A stretch of DNA of 64,000 nt, taken from Pegethrix bostrychoides GSE-TBD4-15B. GTDB taxonomy: Bacteria; Cyanobacteriota; Cyanobacteriia; Elainellales; Elainellaceae. The notes beneath the pieces were generated by a model. It was given only the letters and a program-made list of their open reading frames with translations. It was not told the DNA's origin and did no database searches. Both the position numbers and the translations under genes were made by a program. The stretch covers positions 61,835-125,834 of the forward strand of contig JAHHHV010000072.1 of NCBI GenBank assembly GCA_019359155.1, given 5' to 3'. Every line of letters starts with the position of its first letter. The stretch's first letter is position 1. Of this stretch, positions 19,889 to 29,620 are shown piece after piece.

Positions 19889-21487
19889 ATGAAAGTTATC
19901 CAGGAAAAACTGCCGGCTAGTCAGATTGGATTAGAAATCGAGATTACGCCAGAGATGTCTAAACAGGCGTATGAGAAGACGCTGCAAGAGTATATGCGCT
20001 CCGTCAATATTCCTGGGTTTCGCAAAGGCAAAGTGCCGCGCCAAGTCCTAATCCAGCGCTTTGGCTCGACTCGTATCAAGGCAGCAGTTCTAGAAGACCT
20101 GATTCAAGATGGCTTGAGACAAGCGCTAGAGCAAGAAAAAATTGAGCCAATTGGTCAGCCAGAGCTGAAGTCTCCCTTTGAGACGCTGGTGGAGCAGTTT
20201 CAGCCCGGGGCAGCGCTGACTTTTGCGGCAGCGGTGGATGTCGCGCCAGAAGTGGTTGTGAAGCAATATTCTGAGCTGAAAGTCCAGGCCGAAGAGTTTA
20301 AATACGATCCGGCGCGGGTGGACAGCATGCTCGAAGACTACCGCAAGCGCTCAGCCACGCTGGTTCCAGTTGAGCGTCCTGCCCAAGCTGCTGATATGGC
20401 GACGGTTGACTTTACGGGTCAGCTCAGCGGAGAGATCCCAGAAGGCGAGTCCGCTGAAATTCCCGGTGGCAGCGCCCAAGATTTTGAGATTGAACTGAGC
20501 GAAGGCAAGTTTATCAAAGGCTTTACCGAAGGCGTAATCGGCATGACGGTGGGCGAAACCAAAGCAGTCGAGGTGGCCTTCCCCGACGACTATCCACAGG
20601 CCGATTTGGCAGGCAAGCCTGCCGTCTTTACGATCACGCTCAAGGAGCTGAAAGAGCGCGAGCTGCCCGAACTAGACAACGAGTTTGCCGAAGAGGTCAG
20701 CGAATTTGAGACGCTGGCCGAGCTGCGGGCCTCTTTAGAAACTCGCCTCCAGAAAGAAGCCGAGCAAAAAACCACGCAGAGCAAGCAGGAGGCGTTGGTG
20801 AAGGCGCTAGTTGAGCAGCTTGAAGTCGATCTGCCCGAAACGCTGCTGAAGCGGGAAGTTGACTATTCTGTGACCCAGACAGCAATGCAGTTTGCTCAGC
20901 AGGGCATGGATATCAAAAAGACTTTCACCCCAGAAATTGTCTCCATGCTGCGCGAGCAGGCCCGTCCTGAAGCCCTAGAGCGGCTGAAGCGGACGCTAGC
21001 GCTGGGCGAAGTAGCTAAGCGAGAGTCGGTTGAAATTGAGGACGAGGCAATCGAGGCCAAAGTGGCCGAAACGCTGGTGGAATATGCAGGCCAAGATGTT
21101 GACGAAGAGCGGCTGCGGGAAGCGGTTGCAGAAGATCTGCTGCGCGAAAAGATCTTTGCTTGGCTAGAAGCGCACAACAGTATTGAGCTAGTGCCAGAAG
21201 GTTCTTTGGAGCCAGATGAGCCGGAAGTTGAAGCGATCGAGGCAGAAACTGACCCAGCCGTCGCAACAGTCGAGGTTGAAGCGGTAGAGGTTGTAGCTGC
21301 TGTAGCCAAGCCTGCTGTAGCCGAGCCTGCTATAGCTGAACCTGTCGTAGCTGAGCCTGAAGCTGCTTCACCCGAACCCACACCTGAACCTGAAGCGGCT
21401 GAGCCTGAGCCAAAAGCCACCAAAGCTGCTAAATCGGGGAAATCTGAGTCCGGTAAAAAATCTAAGTCCAGCAAGCCCTCTGCCTGA
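19889..21487 (+). CDS. tig: Trigger factor with extended acidic/proline-alanine tail
   Basis: 532 residues. The ribosome-binding signature is GFRKGKVPRQVL (about 44-55). A PPIase-like FKBP domain follows at about 165-250 (ATVDFTGQ, GMTVGETKAVEVAFPDDY), then the helical arms. Residues after about 440 form a low-complexity tail of VAEP/AEPEP repeats ending in a Lys/Ser cluster. Trigger factor is a ribosome-bound chaperone for nascent chains. It precedes clpP-clpX, the conserved order. Confidence 0.95.
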   Translation: MKVIQEKLPASQIGLEIEITPEMSKQAYEKTLQEYMRSVNIPGFRKGKVPRQVLIQRFGSTRIKAAVLEDLIQDGLRQALEQEKIEPIGQPELKSPFETLVEQFQPGAALTFAAAVDVAPEVVVKQYSELKVQAEEFKYDPARVDSMLEDYRKRSATLVPVERPAQAADMATVDFTGQLSGEIPEGESAEIPGGSAQDFEIELSEGKFIKGFTEGVIGMTVGETKAVEVAFPDDYPQADLAGKPAVFTITLKELKERELPELDNEFAEEVSEFETLAELRASLETRLQKEAEQKTTQSKQEALVKALVEQLEVDLPETLLKREVDYSVTQTAMQFAQQGMDIKKTFTPEIVSMLREQARPEALERLKRTLALGEVAKRESVEIEDEAIEAKVAETLVEYAGQDVDEERLREAVAEDLLREKIFAWLEAHNSIELVPEGSLEPDEPEVEAIEAETDPAVATVEVEAVEVVAAVAKPAVAEPAIAEPVVAEPEAASPEPTPEPEAAEPEPKATKAAKSGKSESGKKSKSSKPSA

Positions 21488-21544
21488 TTCAGAGTCACTT
21501 CTTGAAGCTGCCAAAGACTGCCATGGCTGGGCTGGTTGAAGTTG

Positions 21545-21587
21545 GAGCATATAGGATTTGCATAAGGATGCGTCAAACTATATGCTC
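21545..21587. repeat. Inverted repeat GAGCATATA upstream of clpP
   Basis: gagcatata at 21545-21553 pairs with tatatgctc at 21579-21587 across 25 nt. A further gcatata copy lies near 21603. It is in the tig-clpP gap and could be an operator or a weak terminator; no T tract follows. Confidence 0.4.
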
Positions 21588-21771
21588 TAACGATGGATCT
21601 AGGCATATAGTGGGCATAGGAACGAAGGGATAGCAGGAACGTTTATGCAGAAAATCTGTATTCAGATGCCTCCCAGCCCCTAGTTGATTTGAATTCGCTA
21701 AGCTGTATAGCATTAGCGGCTGTGAAGTTCAGCGCAGTTCAAAAGCAGTTTACTCTTGACTTGTTTGGCTT

Positions 21772-22476
21772 ATGATTACGCCTCAATCCACGGTTAGCTC
21801 AAAGTTCCTAGATATCACAGCGGTTGGATATTCAAAGGCTGGCTATCCGGATATCAACGCCGTGATTCCAATGGTGGTCGAGCAGTCAGGACGCGGAGAG
21901 CGCGCCTTTGATCTCTATTCTCGGCTGCTGCGCGAGCGGATTGTCTTTCTGGGCGATCAGGTCACAGATGCTCTAGCCGACACGATCGTGGCTCAGCTCC
22001 TGTTCCTGGATGCCGAAGACCCGGAGCGCGATATTCAGCTTTACATCAACTCACCCGGCGGCTCCGTCACCGCAGGTATGGCCATCTATGACACCATGCA
22101 GCAAGTCCGTCCTGATGTCGTCACGATTTGCTACGGTTTGGCTGCCAGCATGGGAGCATTTTTGCTGGCGGGTGGAGCCAAGGGCAAGCGCCTGTCTCTG
22201 CCCAGCTCGCGGATTATGATTCATCAGCCGTTAGGCGGGGCGCAGGGTCAGGCTGTGGATATTGAGATCCAGGCCAAGGAAATTCTGTACCACAAGCGCA
22301 CGCTGAACGAATTGTTGGCTTATCATACAGGGCAGCCGCTCGAAAAGATTGAGACAGACACAGAGCGCGACTTTTTTATGTCGGCAGAGGAAGCTTCGGC
22401 CTACGGGTTGATCGACCAAGTGGTGTCTCGACAGAATTTGCCCATGCCCGGTGAGACAATTACCGCAGTCAATTAA
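21772..22476 (+). CDS. clpP: ATP-dependent Clp protease proteolytic subunit
   Basis: 234 residues. The catalytic triad reads S126 (GLAASMGAF), H151 ([10 protein letters not shown]) and D200 (TDTERDFF). The core from [17 protein letters not shown] matches ClpP, preceded by about 30 extra residues that probably include a propeptide. No ribosome site is seen before the ATG, so the start is uncertain. ClpX follows 9 bp downstream, so the two should be coexpressed as a ClpXP protease. Confidence 0.95.
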   Translation: MITPQSTVSSKFLDITAVGYSKAGYPDINAVIPMVVEQSGRGERAFDLYSRLLRERIVFLGDQVTDALADTIVAQLLFLDAEDPERDIQLYINSPGGSVTAGMAIYDTMQQVRPDVVTICYGLAASMGAFLLAGGAKGKRLSLPSSRIMIHQPLGGAQGQAVDIEIQAKEILYHKRTLNELLAYHTGQPLEKIETDTERDFFMSAEEASAYGLIDQVVSRQNLPMPGETITAVN

Positions 22477-22485
22477 GGGGAACCT

Positions 22486-23820
22486 ATGTCTAAATACGAC
22501 TCCCATCTCAAATGTTCATTCTGTGGTAAATCCCAGGAGCAGGTTCGCAAGCTGATTGCTGGGCCAGGTGTCTACATTTGCGATGAATGTGTTGACCTGT
22601 GTAATGAGATTTTAGATGAGGAGCTGTTTGACTCTGGAGCCTCAGTGCCGCAGCCCGCAGCCAAGCGCGAGCATCCTACCGAAAAGCGAGCCGTGCGCTC
22701 CGGCTTCTCCATGAGCCAGATTCCCAAGCCCCGCGAGATCAAAAAGCATCTCGACGAGCATGTGATTGGCCAAGACGAAGCCAAGAAGATTCTCTCGGTA
22801 GCTGTCTACAACCACTACAAGCGGCTAGGCTACCTGCAAGCCAAGAGCACGGGTAAAACCGACGACCCGGTTGAGTTACAAAAGTCCAATATTTTGCTGA
22901 TTGGCCCTACAGGCTGCGGCAAAACCTTGCTGGCGCAAACGCTGGCCGAGATGCTGGATGTGCCCTTTGCTGTCGCGGATGCCACCACGCTCACCGAAGC
23001 AGGCTATGTCGGTGAAGATGTCGAAAATATTCTGTTGCGGCTGCTGCAAGTGGCCGATTTGGATGTCGATTCCGCACAGCGTGGCATCATCTACATCGAC
23101 GAAATTGACAAGGTGGCGCGCAAGAGCGAAAACCCTTCAATTACGCGAGATGTGTCGGGTGAAGGCGTACAGCAGGCCCTGCTAAAAATGCTGGAGGGGA
23201 CAGTCGCCAATGTTCCACCTCAAGGAGGCCGCAAGCACCCCTATCAAGACTGCATCCAAATCGACACCAGCAATATTCTGTTTATCTGCGGCGGCGCGTT
23301 TGTCGGCTTGGATAAATCAGTCGAGCAGCGAATCGGCAAGAAAACAATGGGCTTTATCCAGCCTGGCGAAGGCCAGTCGAAACAGAAGCGAGCAGCTGAC
23401 GTGCTGAAGCATCTGGAGCCAGATGATTTGGTGAAGTTTGGCATGATTCCAGAATTTATTGGTCGCGTGCCCGTGCTGGCCGTGGTCGATCCACTGGACG
23501 AAGATGCCTTGACCGAAATTCTCACCGAGCCAAAGAATGCGCTGGTGAAACAGTACCAAAAGCTGATGCGGATGGACAATGTGCAGCTTGAGTTTAAGCA
23601 GGATGCGGTGCGAGCCATTGCCAAAGAAGCCTATCGTCGCAAAACGGGGGCTAGAGCGCTACGCAGCATTGTCGAAGAGCTGATGCTGGACGTGATGTAC
23701 GAGCTGCCCTCGCGCAAGGACGTGACCCGCTGCGCTATCACCCGCGAGATGGTCGAGAAGCGCTCCACCGCCGAGCTGCTGGTTCACCCCTCCTCGCTGC
23801 CCAAGCCTGAATCTGCCTGA
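22486..23820 (+). CDS. clpX: Clp protease ATPase subunit ClpX
   Basis: 444 residues. The zinc-binding C4 domain uses C10, C13, C32 and C35. Walker A is [10 protein letters not shown] (K147), Walker B is [10 protein letters not shown] (D207, E208), and the sensor and IGF-type loop regions follow. ClpX unfolds tagged substrates and feeds ClpP. A GGGGAACC ribosome site lies in the 9-bp gap after clpP. Confidence 0.96.
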   Translation: MSKYDSHLKCSFCGKSQEQVRKLIAGPGVYICDECVDLCNEILDEELFDSGASVPQPAAKREHPTEKRAVRSGFSMSQIPKPREIKKHLDEHVIGQDEAKKILSVAVYNHYKRLGYLQAKSTGKTDDPVELQKSNILLIGPTGCGKTLLAQTLAEMLDVPFAVADATTLTEAGYVGEDVENILLRLLQVADLDVDSAQRGIIYIDEIDKVARKSENPSITRDVSGEGVQQALLKMLEGTVANVPPQGGRKHPYQDCIQIDTSNILFICGGAFVGLDKSVEQRIGKKTMGFIQPGEGQSKQKRAADVLKHLEPDDLVKFGMIPEFIGRVPVLAVVDPLDEDALTEILTEPKNALVKQYQKLMRMDNVQLEFKQDAVRAIAKEAYRRKTGARALRSIVEELMLDVMYELPSRKDVTRCAITREMVEKRSTAELLVHPSSLPKPESA

Positions 23821-23828
23821 CGCGACCC

Positions 23829-24701
23829 ATGCCTTTGATTGCCATTCGCGGTGTCGATCACTACTATGAGTGGATCAGCCGTTCGCAGCAGCCCGGACTC
23901 GATAAGCCAGTGCTGCTGTTTATTCACGGCTGGGCTGGCTCGACTCGCTACTGGCGCAGTACAGCTGAGGCGTTTGCTGAGCAGTTCGACTGTCTGCTCT
24001 ATGACCTGCGCGGGTTTGGGCAGTCGCGTCTGCCGCGTCCGATTCCGGCTGAGGTGGCGGAAATCGGCTACGAACTAGAGTCCTACGTTGAGGATTTGGC
24101 GCTACTGCTGGATAAGCTGGGGCTAGAGCGCGTTTCGCTCAACGCCCATTCGACCGGTGCTTCAATTGCCGTGCTGTTTCTAGCTTGTCACCCGGAGCGA
24201 GTGGAGCGGGCGGTTCTAACCTGTCATGGCGTGTTTGCCTCCAATCCGCTGGCCTTCAAAGCCTTTCATCAGGTGGGGCGCTATGTCGTGCTGTTTCGGC
24301 CTGACTGGCTGAAGCGGATTCCCACAGTAGACCGAATGTTTATGGCACGGTTTTTGCGAAGGCCGATTCCGGCGCAGGCTCGACAAGAGTTTCTCGAAGA
24401 CTTTTTGAGCGCTGATTTTGAAGCGGCTGTTGGCACCATCTACACTGCCGTCTGCGAGCGAGCTGCCTTAGAAATGCCGCAGGAATATGCCAAGCTGGCA
24501 GTCCCAACACTGTTGATTTCGGGCGAATATGACCAGATTATTCCGGTGAAACTGGGGCAAGCTGCCGCTGCTCAGAATGCTCAAGTGGAGCATGTGGTGA
24601 TTCCCAACACCGGACATTTCCCAATGCTAGAGGATGCCGCTACCTATCTGCCGCTGGTGCAGGAGTTTTTGCAGCCTAGTCCAGACCCAACTCACGTTTG
24701 A
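23829..24701 (+). CDS. Alpha/beta-fold hydrolase
   Basis: 290 residues. The oxyanion region is FIHGWAGSTRYW (31-42), the nucleophile S108 lies in NAHSTGAS (Ala instead of the first Gly of GxSxG), and the acid and His are in SGEYDQIIP and NTGHFPMLED. The fold fits esterases or haloperoxidase-like hydrolases, and the substrate is unknown. It begins 8 bp after clpX, so read-through is possible. Its last 26 bp overlap the convergent GntR gene. Confidence 0.85.
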   Translation: MPLIAIRGVDHYYEWISRSQQPGLDKPVLLFIHGWAGSTRYWRSTAEAFAEQFDCLLYDLRGFGQSRLPRPIPAEVAEIGYELESYVEDLALLLDKLGLERVSLNAHSTGASIAVLFLACHPERVERAVLTCHGVFASNPLAFKAFHQVGRYVVLFRPDWLKRIPTVDRMFMARFLRRPIPAQARQEFLEDFLSADFEAAVGTIYTAVCERAALEMPQEYAKLAVPTLLISGEYDQIIPVKLGQAAAAQNAQVEHVVIPNTGHFPMLEDAATYLPLVQEFLQPSPDPTHV

Positions 24702-25665
24702 GCAAGCTAATCGACTTGGTGCCGATGTAGTTTTCGCAGCAGATCAGCTGAGGCGGACGAATCAAATCTTCTCTGGCCTCAGTGACTGACAGCTTGACCG
24801 CGCCGCAGCTCGCCTGATCAAAACTGAAAATTGTCTGAGCACTGTGGACAATCGACTTGAGCCGATAGCTGTCCTTGAGCTGCGCCGTCATCACCAGCAG
24901 ATCTTCGCCCCGCAGGCTATGCACCAGCACTTCGGCCACACGTAAAATCCCAGCGCTGAGACTGACCAGTCCCAAACAGCTATCTTTGGGCAAAGCCAGC
25001 AGCTTCTGAATTTCCTGCGCGTAGTCATAAATATCCACCGGGATCACTCGCACTGAGCGCGGCGCGGCAATCGCCTCGGCATCGCCAATGAAATAGCGGC
25101 TGGTGACCACTGTGCCTGAGCGCGTCTGCTCCAACACTTTCTCCAGCTCCTCCATCGGCACCAGCTGCACCGGAATATGTAGTGCCGCCTCTAGCTCCTG
25201 TACCATCAGCTCGCCCGCTCCAATATCTTGGCTAGGAGCCGTGACCAGCACCCTAGCACTGCATCTCAGCCGCCAGTCTACCTCTGACAAAAACAGCTCT
25301 CTGGCCTGCGAGAGCGAACAGCCCTGACCAATCAGATCATCCAGGCTTTTTTGCACCAGCCGATGCGCCTGCGGATATTGTTCAAAAATCGGCGAGGAGG
25401 GCTTAGTGCTGCCGCCTTCGTCGCCCTGTGAGCGGACATAGATCCCAGAACCCGCCTGAGCGTCTACGATGCCGTCTTCTTCTAGCTGTCGGTAAACTTT
25501 GCTGATTGTGTTGCGGTGCAGTCCAGTTTCCATTGCCAGCTGCCGCGTGCTGGGCAAGCGGTGTCCAGGCGGAAACTGCCGCGAGGCAATCGCAAATCGA
25601 ATCTGATTGTAAAGCTGCGTCGATGCCGGAATATCGCTGTCGGGCTGAATTTGAAACCGAACCAT
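24676..25665 (-). CDS. GntR-family transcriptional regulator with large effector domain
   Basis: 329 residues. The winged helix is N-terminal (IASRQFPPGHRLPSTRQLAM, TGLHRNTISKVYRQLEEDGI). The remaining 230 residues form an alpha/beta domain with substrate-binding-protein-like segments (VLVTAPSQDIGAGE, GTVVTSRYF), not an aminotransferase. The effector is unknown. The tandem copies of gtaaagcctgataa just upstream lie where its promoter should be. Confidence 0.83.
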   Translation of the reverse strand: MVRFQIQPDSDIPASTQLYNQIRFAIASRQFPPGHRLPSTRQLAMETGLHRNTISKVYRQLEEDGIVDAQAGSGIYVRSQGDEGGSTKPSSPIFEQYPQAHRLVQKSLDDLIGQGCSLSQARELFLSEVDWRLRCSARVLVTAPSQDIGAGELMVQELEAALHIPVQLVPMEELEKVLEQTRSGTVVTSRYFIGDAEAIAAPRSVRVIPVDIYDYAQEIQKLLALPKDSCLGLVSLSAGILRVAEVLVHSLRGEDLLVMTAQLKDSYRLKSIVHSAQTIFSFDQASCGAVKLSVTEAREDLIRPPQLICCENYIGTKSISLLKRELGLD

Positions 25666-25680
25666 AAAGCCTCCGCCCCA

Positions 25681-25720
25681 GTAAAGCCTGATAAGTAAAG
25701 CCTGATAAGTAAAGCGTTAA
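25681..25720. repeat. 14-bp tandem repeat upstream of the GntR gene
   Basis: gtaaagcctgataa at 25681-25694 and 25695-25708, with a degenerate third copy to 25720. It lies 16 bp upstream of the GntR start codon and could serve as autoregulatory half-sites or be a replication-slippage product. Confidence 0.75.
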
Positions 25721-25887
25721 GTTATAAATGCTGCGCTGCAAGTGACCTACAGCTCTGATATTAATGTTTCCCGAAGAAATTCGGTGATGCTGCGGCTTGG
25801 CCCGGGTTGAGCAAACTATAGCAGCCTGGAAACATTAGCGAATCACCTGATAGCGCTAGGCTAGTAATAAATCCATGACGCAAGCCT

Positions 25888-26625
25888 ATGTCTGTGGCAG
25901 TTCAAGCTAGTTCAGTGCAGGTTCCCAATGGCGATTTGCTGATTGATGCGTATCTAGCGCAGCCCATAGAATCACCACCTGCGGCTGCAATTCTGGTAAT
26001 TCAAGAGATTTTTGGAGTGAACGCTCATATCCGCGATGTCACCCAGCGTTTTGCCCGACTCGGCTATGTAGCAATTGCCCCAGCAATCTATCAGCGGCAG
26101 GCTCCTGGCTTTGAGGCGGGCTATGATCCGGAGTCTGTCAAGCTAGGCCGTCAGTACAAAGAGCAAACGCGAGTCGAGGAACTCTTGAGCGATCTTCAGG
26201 CCACAGTCGCCTATCTCCAAGCGCTCCCTGCCGTAAAACCAGAGGCGATTGGCTGCGTTGGCTTCTGCTTTGGTGGGCTAGTGGCCTATCTAGCGGCAAC
26301 CCTACCCGAAATCAAGGCAGTCGCTTCGTTTTATGGAGCCGGGATGCCAGTCTGGTCGCCCGGAGGCACTGAACCAACGCTGGCCCATACTGCACAGATC
26401 AAAGCTCGCCTCTATGCCTTCTTTGGCCTAGAAGATGTCAGTATTCCGCCGGAGCATCTCGCACAAATTAAAGCAGCGCTGACCGAGCATCAGATCGATC
26501 ACCGCATGGTTTGCTATCCGGGAGCTGCTCACGGCTTTTTCTGTGACCAGCGCTCCAGCTATAGTCCGACGGCAGCGGCAGATGCTTGGGAGCATGTCCA
26601 GGAGCTATTTAGACAGCTCGCATGA
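25888..26625 (+). CDS. Dienelactone hydrolase family protein
   Basis: 245 residues. The family's Cys-Asp-His triad is visible as C127 (GFCFGGLVAY), D183 (FGLEDVSIPP) and H215 (GAAHGFFCD). EIFGVNAHIRDV (40-51) is the usual substrate-side motif. The cytoplasmic enzyme would hydrolyse lactones or related esters, and the substrate is unknown. No aromatic degradation genes are nearby. Confidence 0.9.
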   Translation: MSVAVQASSVQVPNGDLLIDAYLAQPIESPPAAAILVIQEIFGVNAHIRDVTQRFARLGYVAIAPAIYQRQAPGFEAGYDPESVKLGRQYKEQTRVEELLSDLQATVAYLQALPAVKPEAIGCVGFCFGGLVAYLAATLPEIKAVASFYGAGMPVWSPGGTEPTLAHTAQIKARLYAFFGLEDVSIPPEHLAQIKAALTEHQIDHRMVCYPGAAHGFFCDQRSSYSPTAAADAWEHVQELFRQLA

Positions 26626-26682
26626 GTTGGCTGCAACCGGGTCAACCTTCAGCTTTTGTTAAGCCGATCCCCAAAATGCGCT

Positions 26683-26691
26683 TGATATAAT
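26683..26691 (+). promoter_or_regulatory. Extended -10 promoter for the Nif11-like gene
   Basis: TGATATAAT at 26683-26691 is a consensus extended -10 (TG-N-TATAAT), 43 bp before the ATG at 26734. No good -35 is seen, which is common for extended -10 promoters. Confidence 0.6.
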
Positions 26692-26733
26692 CTGGGCGAC
26701 AAACCCGAAACTATTGGCAATCGAGACATTTCT

Positions 26734-27129
26734 ATGGCAACTGCATCGGTACTGCAATTCATGCAAAAGACGGCTGAAGATGAAACACTTCGGCATCAGC
26801 TAGAGGAGCTGCTGGGCGTGGGAGACGGCAATATTAGCAGTGAGGCTGACCTCGACCCGGCAGAATCGGCGGCTCTGAAGGGCGAACGTGCCCCCGTAGT
26901 GGCAGAGTTTGCCGCGCAACAAGGCTATGACTTTTCGGTAAGTGATCTGATCGTGGTGGTAGATGCTTTTGAAAAACATCAGTCAGGCGAACTCTCGGAT
27001 GCTGACTTTGCCAAGCTGGTAGGGGTTTCGACCTCTGATACAGCTCTAGTTGAAGGCACGAAAGTCACCAACCCGATGAAGCGCCTGACACGCTATCTGG
27101 GCAAGACCTATCTGGGAATTGACGCTTAG
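26734..27129 (+). CDS. Nif11-domain protein
   Basis: 131 residues. The N-terminal half fits the Nif11 pattern (VLQFMQKTAEDETLRHQLEE, then FAAQQGYDFSVSDLI). No GG or other leader-cleavage motif followed by a core peptide is visible and no RiPP-modifying gene is adjacent, so a precursor role is unlikely. It overlaps the convergent dipeptidase stop by 4 bp. Function unknown. Confidence 0.75.
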   Translation: MATASVLQFMQKTAEDETLRHQLEELLGVGDGNISSEADLDPAESAALKGERAPVVAEFAAQQGYDFSVSDLIVVVDAFEKHQSGELSDADFAKLVGVSTSDTALVEGTKVTNPMKRLTRYLGKTYLGIDA

Positions 27130-27833
27130 CCCAGGCCGCCATATTGGGCGATTGGCTTGGTGTTGTGCGAGCTGTCTGGTTTTTGGCAGACTAACCAAGC
27201 CCAGAGCTGATCGCCCCAGGAAAAGTGCCACCATTCTTTGGGGTGCTGCTCAAATCCAGCGCTGCTCATTGCCTGATGCAGCAGCAGGCGGTTTTGGTGG
27301 AATGTTCGCGCTGACTCTAGCGCTGCGTAATGATTAGGATAGGAGCGGGGCGACATTTCATCAATTGGTGAACCCATTTCGACGGGGATGCCAGCTTGAT
27401 CCACCAGCGTTACATCCAGTGCGGCTCCCGTACTGTGCGGCGGCGGTGTCTGAGGATCGAGGCTTGGCTCCGCCCAAAATCGGTAGACTTCCTGAAGCAG
27501 TGCCTGATGCTGATTTGGCTCCAGCGAGTTGACGGTCAAGCTTTTGCTTTTCAATAACTGCTCAAACGTATAGTTCACCATGTACTGCTGCACGGCAATC
27601 GGTCGGTAGGCATCAAAAATCTGGATGTTCCAGTTGGGCTGCATCTGATGCAGCTTGGTTTGAGCCAGCAGCAGTCTGTCCAGCACACCTTGCCGTAACC
27701 AGTAGGGAGAGTGATCACCGTAGGGAGCTGACAGCCTTAGGTAGGGATGTGGGGTTTCGCGAGCAATCTGCGGTGGAATCTCGACGAGCGGTTCGCGGCA
27801 GTCCTGAATTGGTATTAGGTTATAGGGCTTCAT
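27126..27833 (-). CDS. D-alanyl-D-alanine dipeptidase (VanX/DdpX type)
   Basis: 235 residues of peptidase family M15D. The zinc ligands are H133 and D140 (HSTGAALD) and H203 (KEWWHF), with E200 as the base and R77 (DAYRP) for the transition state. There is no signal peptide, so it is probably cytoplasmic. It would hydrolyse D-Ala-D-Ala from wall turnover. No van regulators or ligase are nearby, so resistance is not implied. Confidence 0.9.
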   Translation of the reverse strand: MKPYNLIPIQDCREPLVEIPPQIARETPHPYLRLSAPYGDHSPYWLRQGVLDRLLLAQTKLHQMQPNWNIQIFDAYRPIAVQQYMVNYTFEQLLKSKSLTVNSLEPNQHQALLQEVYRFWAEPSLDPQTPPPHSTGAALDVTLVDQAGIPVEMGSPIDEMSPRSYPNHYAALESARTFHQNRLLLHQAMSSAGFEQHPKEWWHFSWGDQLWAWLVCQKPDSSHNTKPIAQYGGLG

Positions 27834-27965
27834 TGGGAAGTCGGGATTGAATTTTTAGGATAGAAATTTAAGACAGCTTTGTTAAAACTTCACCAAAACG
27901 GGCACAACTAAGAGCAGATAAGCCCGTAAATTCAGCAAACATTTTAGCGATTAGAGCAAATTGTG

Positions 27966-28757
27966 ATGAGCCTAGACCGACCCAAAAAACCGAAAATGCT
28001 GGTAGTGGACGACGAACCCGACAACTTAGACCTGCTGTACCGCACCTTCCGCCGCGACTTTAACGTGCTGAGAGCTGAAAGTGGCGTGATGGCTCTAGAA
28101 GTGCTGGCCAGCGAGGGCGAAGTCGCCGTCATCATCTCCGACCAGCGGATGCCCGAAATGAAGGGCACAGAGTTTTTGAGCAAGACGGTGCCGCAGTTCC
28201 CTGACACCATGCGGATCATTCTCACTGGCTTCACCGATGTTGAAGATCTCGTTGAAGCGATCAACTCTGGGCAAGTGTACAAGTACATTACCAAGCCCTG
28301 GGATCCCAACGAGCTCAAGCAGGTGGTGCAGCGAGCCGCCGAAACTTACGAGCTGCTCAAACAGCGCACCGAAGAGCTGCATCAGGCGCAAACTCAAATT
28401 ACTTTATTCTCAACCATTGCCCAAGCCGCGCAGCAAGCCAGTTCTTTTGAAACCGGCATCAGTGCCATTGCCAGCGCTTTCAAGCAGAGCCTGACGGCCA
28501 CTGACTGTCAGCTTTGGTCAGATTGGGCGAGCAGCCCTGACGAACTGGTGCAGGCCGCAGGTCGCCAGACTGAGACTCAGGTCGCTCATGGCGACGGCAT
28601 AGAGGCTAGCTCGGCGATCGCAACCCCGGTGACTTTTCAAGGTAATCTTCTCGCCGTGCTTTCACTACAAGGCACACAGCCGCTGCGACCAGAGGAAATG
28701 GCGCTGATTGAGCTTGCGGCACAGCAGTCCGGAGTTGCCTTGGCATCCCTGCGCTAG
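27966..28757 (+). CDS. Response regulator with C-terminal GAF-like domain
   Basis: 263 residues from the ATG at 27966. The receiver has D15/D16 and phospho-acceptor D59 (VIISDQRMPEMKG), T at ILTGFTD and K in YITKPWDP, the RpfG-type variant. A coiled-coil linker (about 120-150) leads to a GAF-like domain without HD-GYP or kinase motifs. It is likely an adaptor or sensor in a multi-part signalling chain. UbiE/MenG follows about 90 bp later. Confidence 0.82.
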   Translation: MSLDRPKKPKMLVVDDEPDNLDLLYRTFRRDFNVLRAESGVMALEVLASEGEVAVIISDQRMPEMKGTEFLSKTVPQFPDTMRIILTGFTDVEDLVEAINSGQVYKYITKPWDPNELKQVVQRAAETYELLKQRTEELHQAQTQITLFSTIAQAAQQASSFETGISAIASAFKQSLTATDCQLWSDWASSPDELVQAAGRQTETQVAHGDGIEASSAIATPVTFQGNLLAVLSLQGTQPLRPEEMALIELAAQQSGVALASLR

Positions 28758-28846
28758 CTCTGCTGTATCGGGTTCTATTGGGTTTCAGTTGGGTTTCAGT
28801 CGGGTTAAGTTGTGTAGGATTGAGGAGTACTGTCGTTGAGCCGAAC

Positions 28847-29569
28847 GTGACCGCACCCTCTCAGCTTGAACCGCCGCAATCCACCGAAATTCAGGCGTTG
28901 TTCAACCGCATCGCCCCCGCCTACGACCCGCTCAACGACTGGCTGAGCTTGGGGCAGCATCGCGTCTGGAAGCAGATGGCCGTGCGGTGGAGCGACGCGC
29001 AGCCCGGAGACTGCTGCCTCGATCTCTGCTGCGGCAGCGGTGATCTGGCGCGGCGGCTGGCAAGGCAGGTAGGCAAGACGGGTTCTGTCTATGGACTCGA
29101 CTTTTCGGCAGCGCAGTTGGCCATCGCCGCACAGCGCACTCACGAGAGCGTTCAGCCGCTCAATGTCACCTGGGTTGAAGGCGACGCTTTAAATTTGCCG
29201 TTTGAGACAGCGCAGTTTGACGCGGCTACAATGGGCTACGGCTTGCGAAACGTGCTGGATATTCCCCGCAGCCTCAGCGAACTACATCGTGTTCTGAAGG
29301 CCGGTGCGACTGCCGCCATTTTGGATTTTCATCAGCCTAAATCAGTCTGGATCCGCGAGTTTCAGCAGTGGTATCTGGCCAATTTGGTCGTGCCCATGGC
29401 CGAATCACTCAACCTGAAGCAGGAATATGCCTACATCATGCCGAGTCTGGAGCGCTTCCCGACTGGAGCTGATCAGGTCGCTTTGGCGCGTCAGGCCGGA
29501 TTTTCCCAGGCGATTCACTATCCAATCGCGGGCGGCATCATGGGCGTGCTAGTCGTGCAAAAGCCATGA
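28847..29569 (+). CDS. menG: Class I SAM methyltransferase UbiE/MenG
   Basis: 240 residues from a GTG at 28847. An in-frame extension upstream to 28778 is low-complexity and probably untranslated. The SAM motif is CLDLCCGSGDLARRL, followed by YGLDFSAAQLAIA, the family signature YGLRNVLDIPRSLSE and a C-terminal GGIMGVLV. In cyanobacteria this enzyme methylates demethylphylloquinone (vitamin K1 of photosystem I). The start remains uncertain. Confidence 0.88.
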   Translation: MTAPSQLEPPQSTEIQALFNRIAPAYDPLNDWLSLGQHRVWKQMAVRWSDAQPGDCCLDLCCGSGDLARRLARQVGKTGSVYGLDFSAAQLAIAAQRTHESVQPLNVTWVEGDALNLPFETAQFDAATMGYGLRNVLDIPRSLSELHRVLKAGATAAILDFHQPKSVWIREFQQWYLANLVVPMAESLNLKQEYAYIMPSLERFPTGADQVALARQAGFSQAIHYPIAGGIMGVLVVQKP

Positions 29570-29620
29570 TTTTTAGCCTTATTCGCTACTTCGATTCGCT
29601 ACTTTACCCAGTCTAAGCCC

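Noticed and set aside
26734..27129. RiPP cluster around the Nif11 protein
   Set aside because: No core peptide, maturase, protease or exporter nearby.
27126..27833. Vancomycin resistance island
   Set aside because: Only a VanX-like dipeptidase; no ligase, dehydrogenase or VanRS, and such dipeptidases are common in bacteria.
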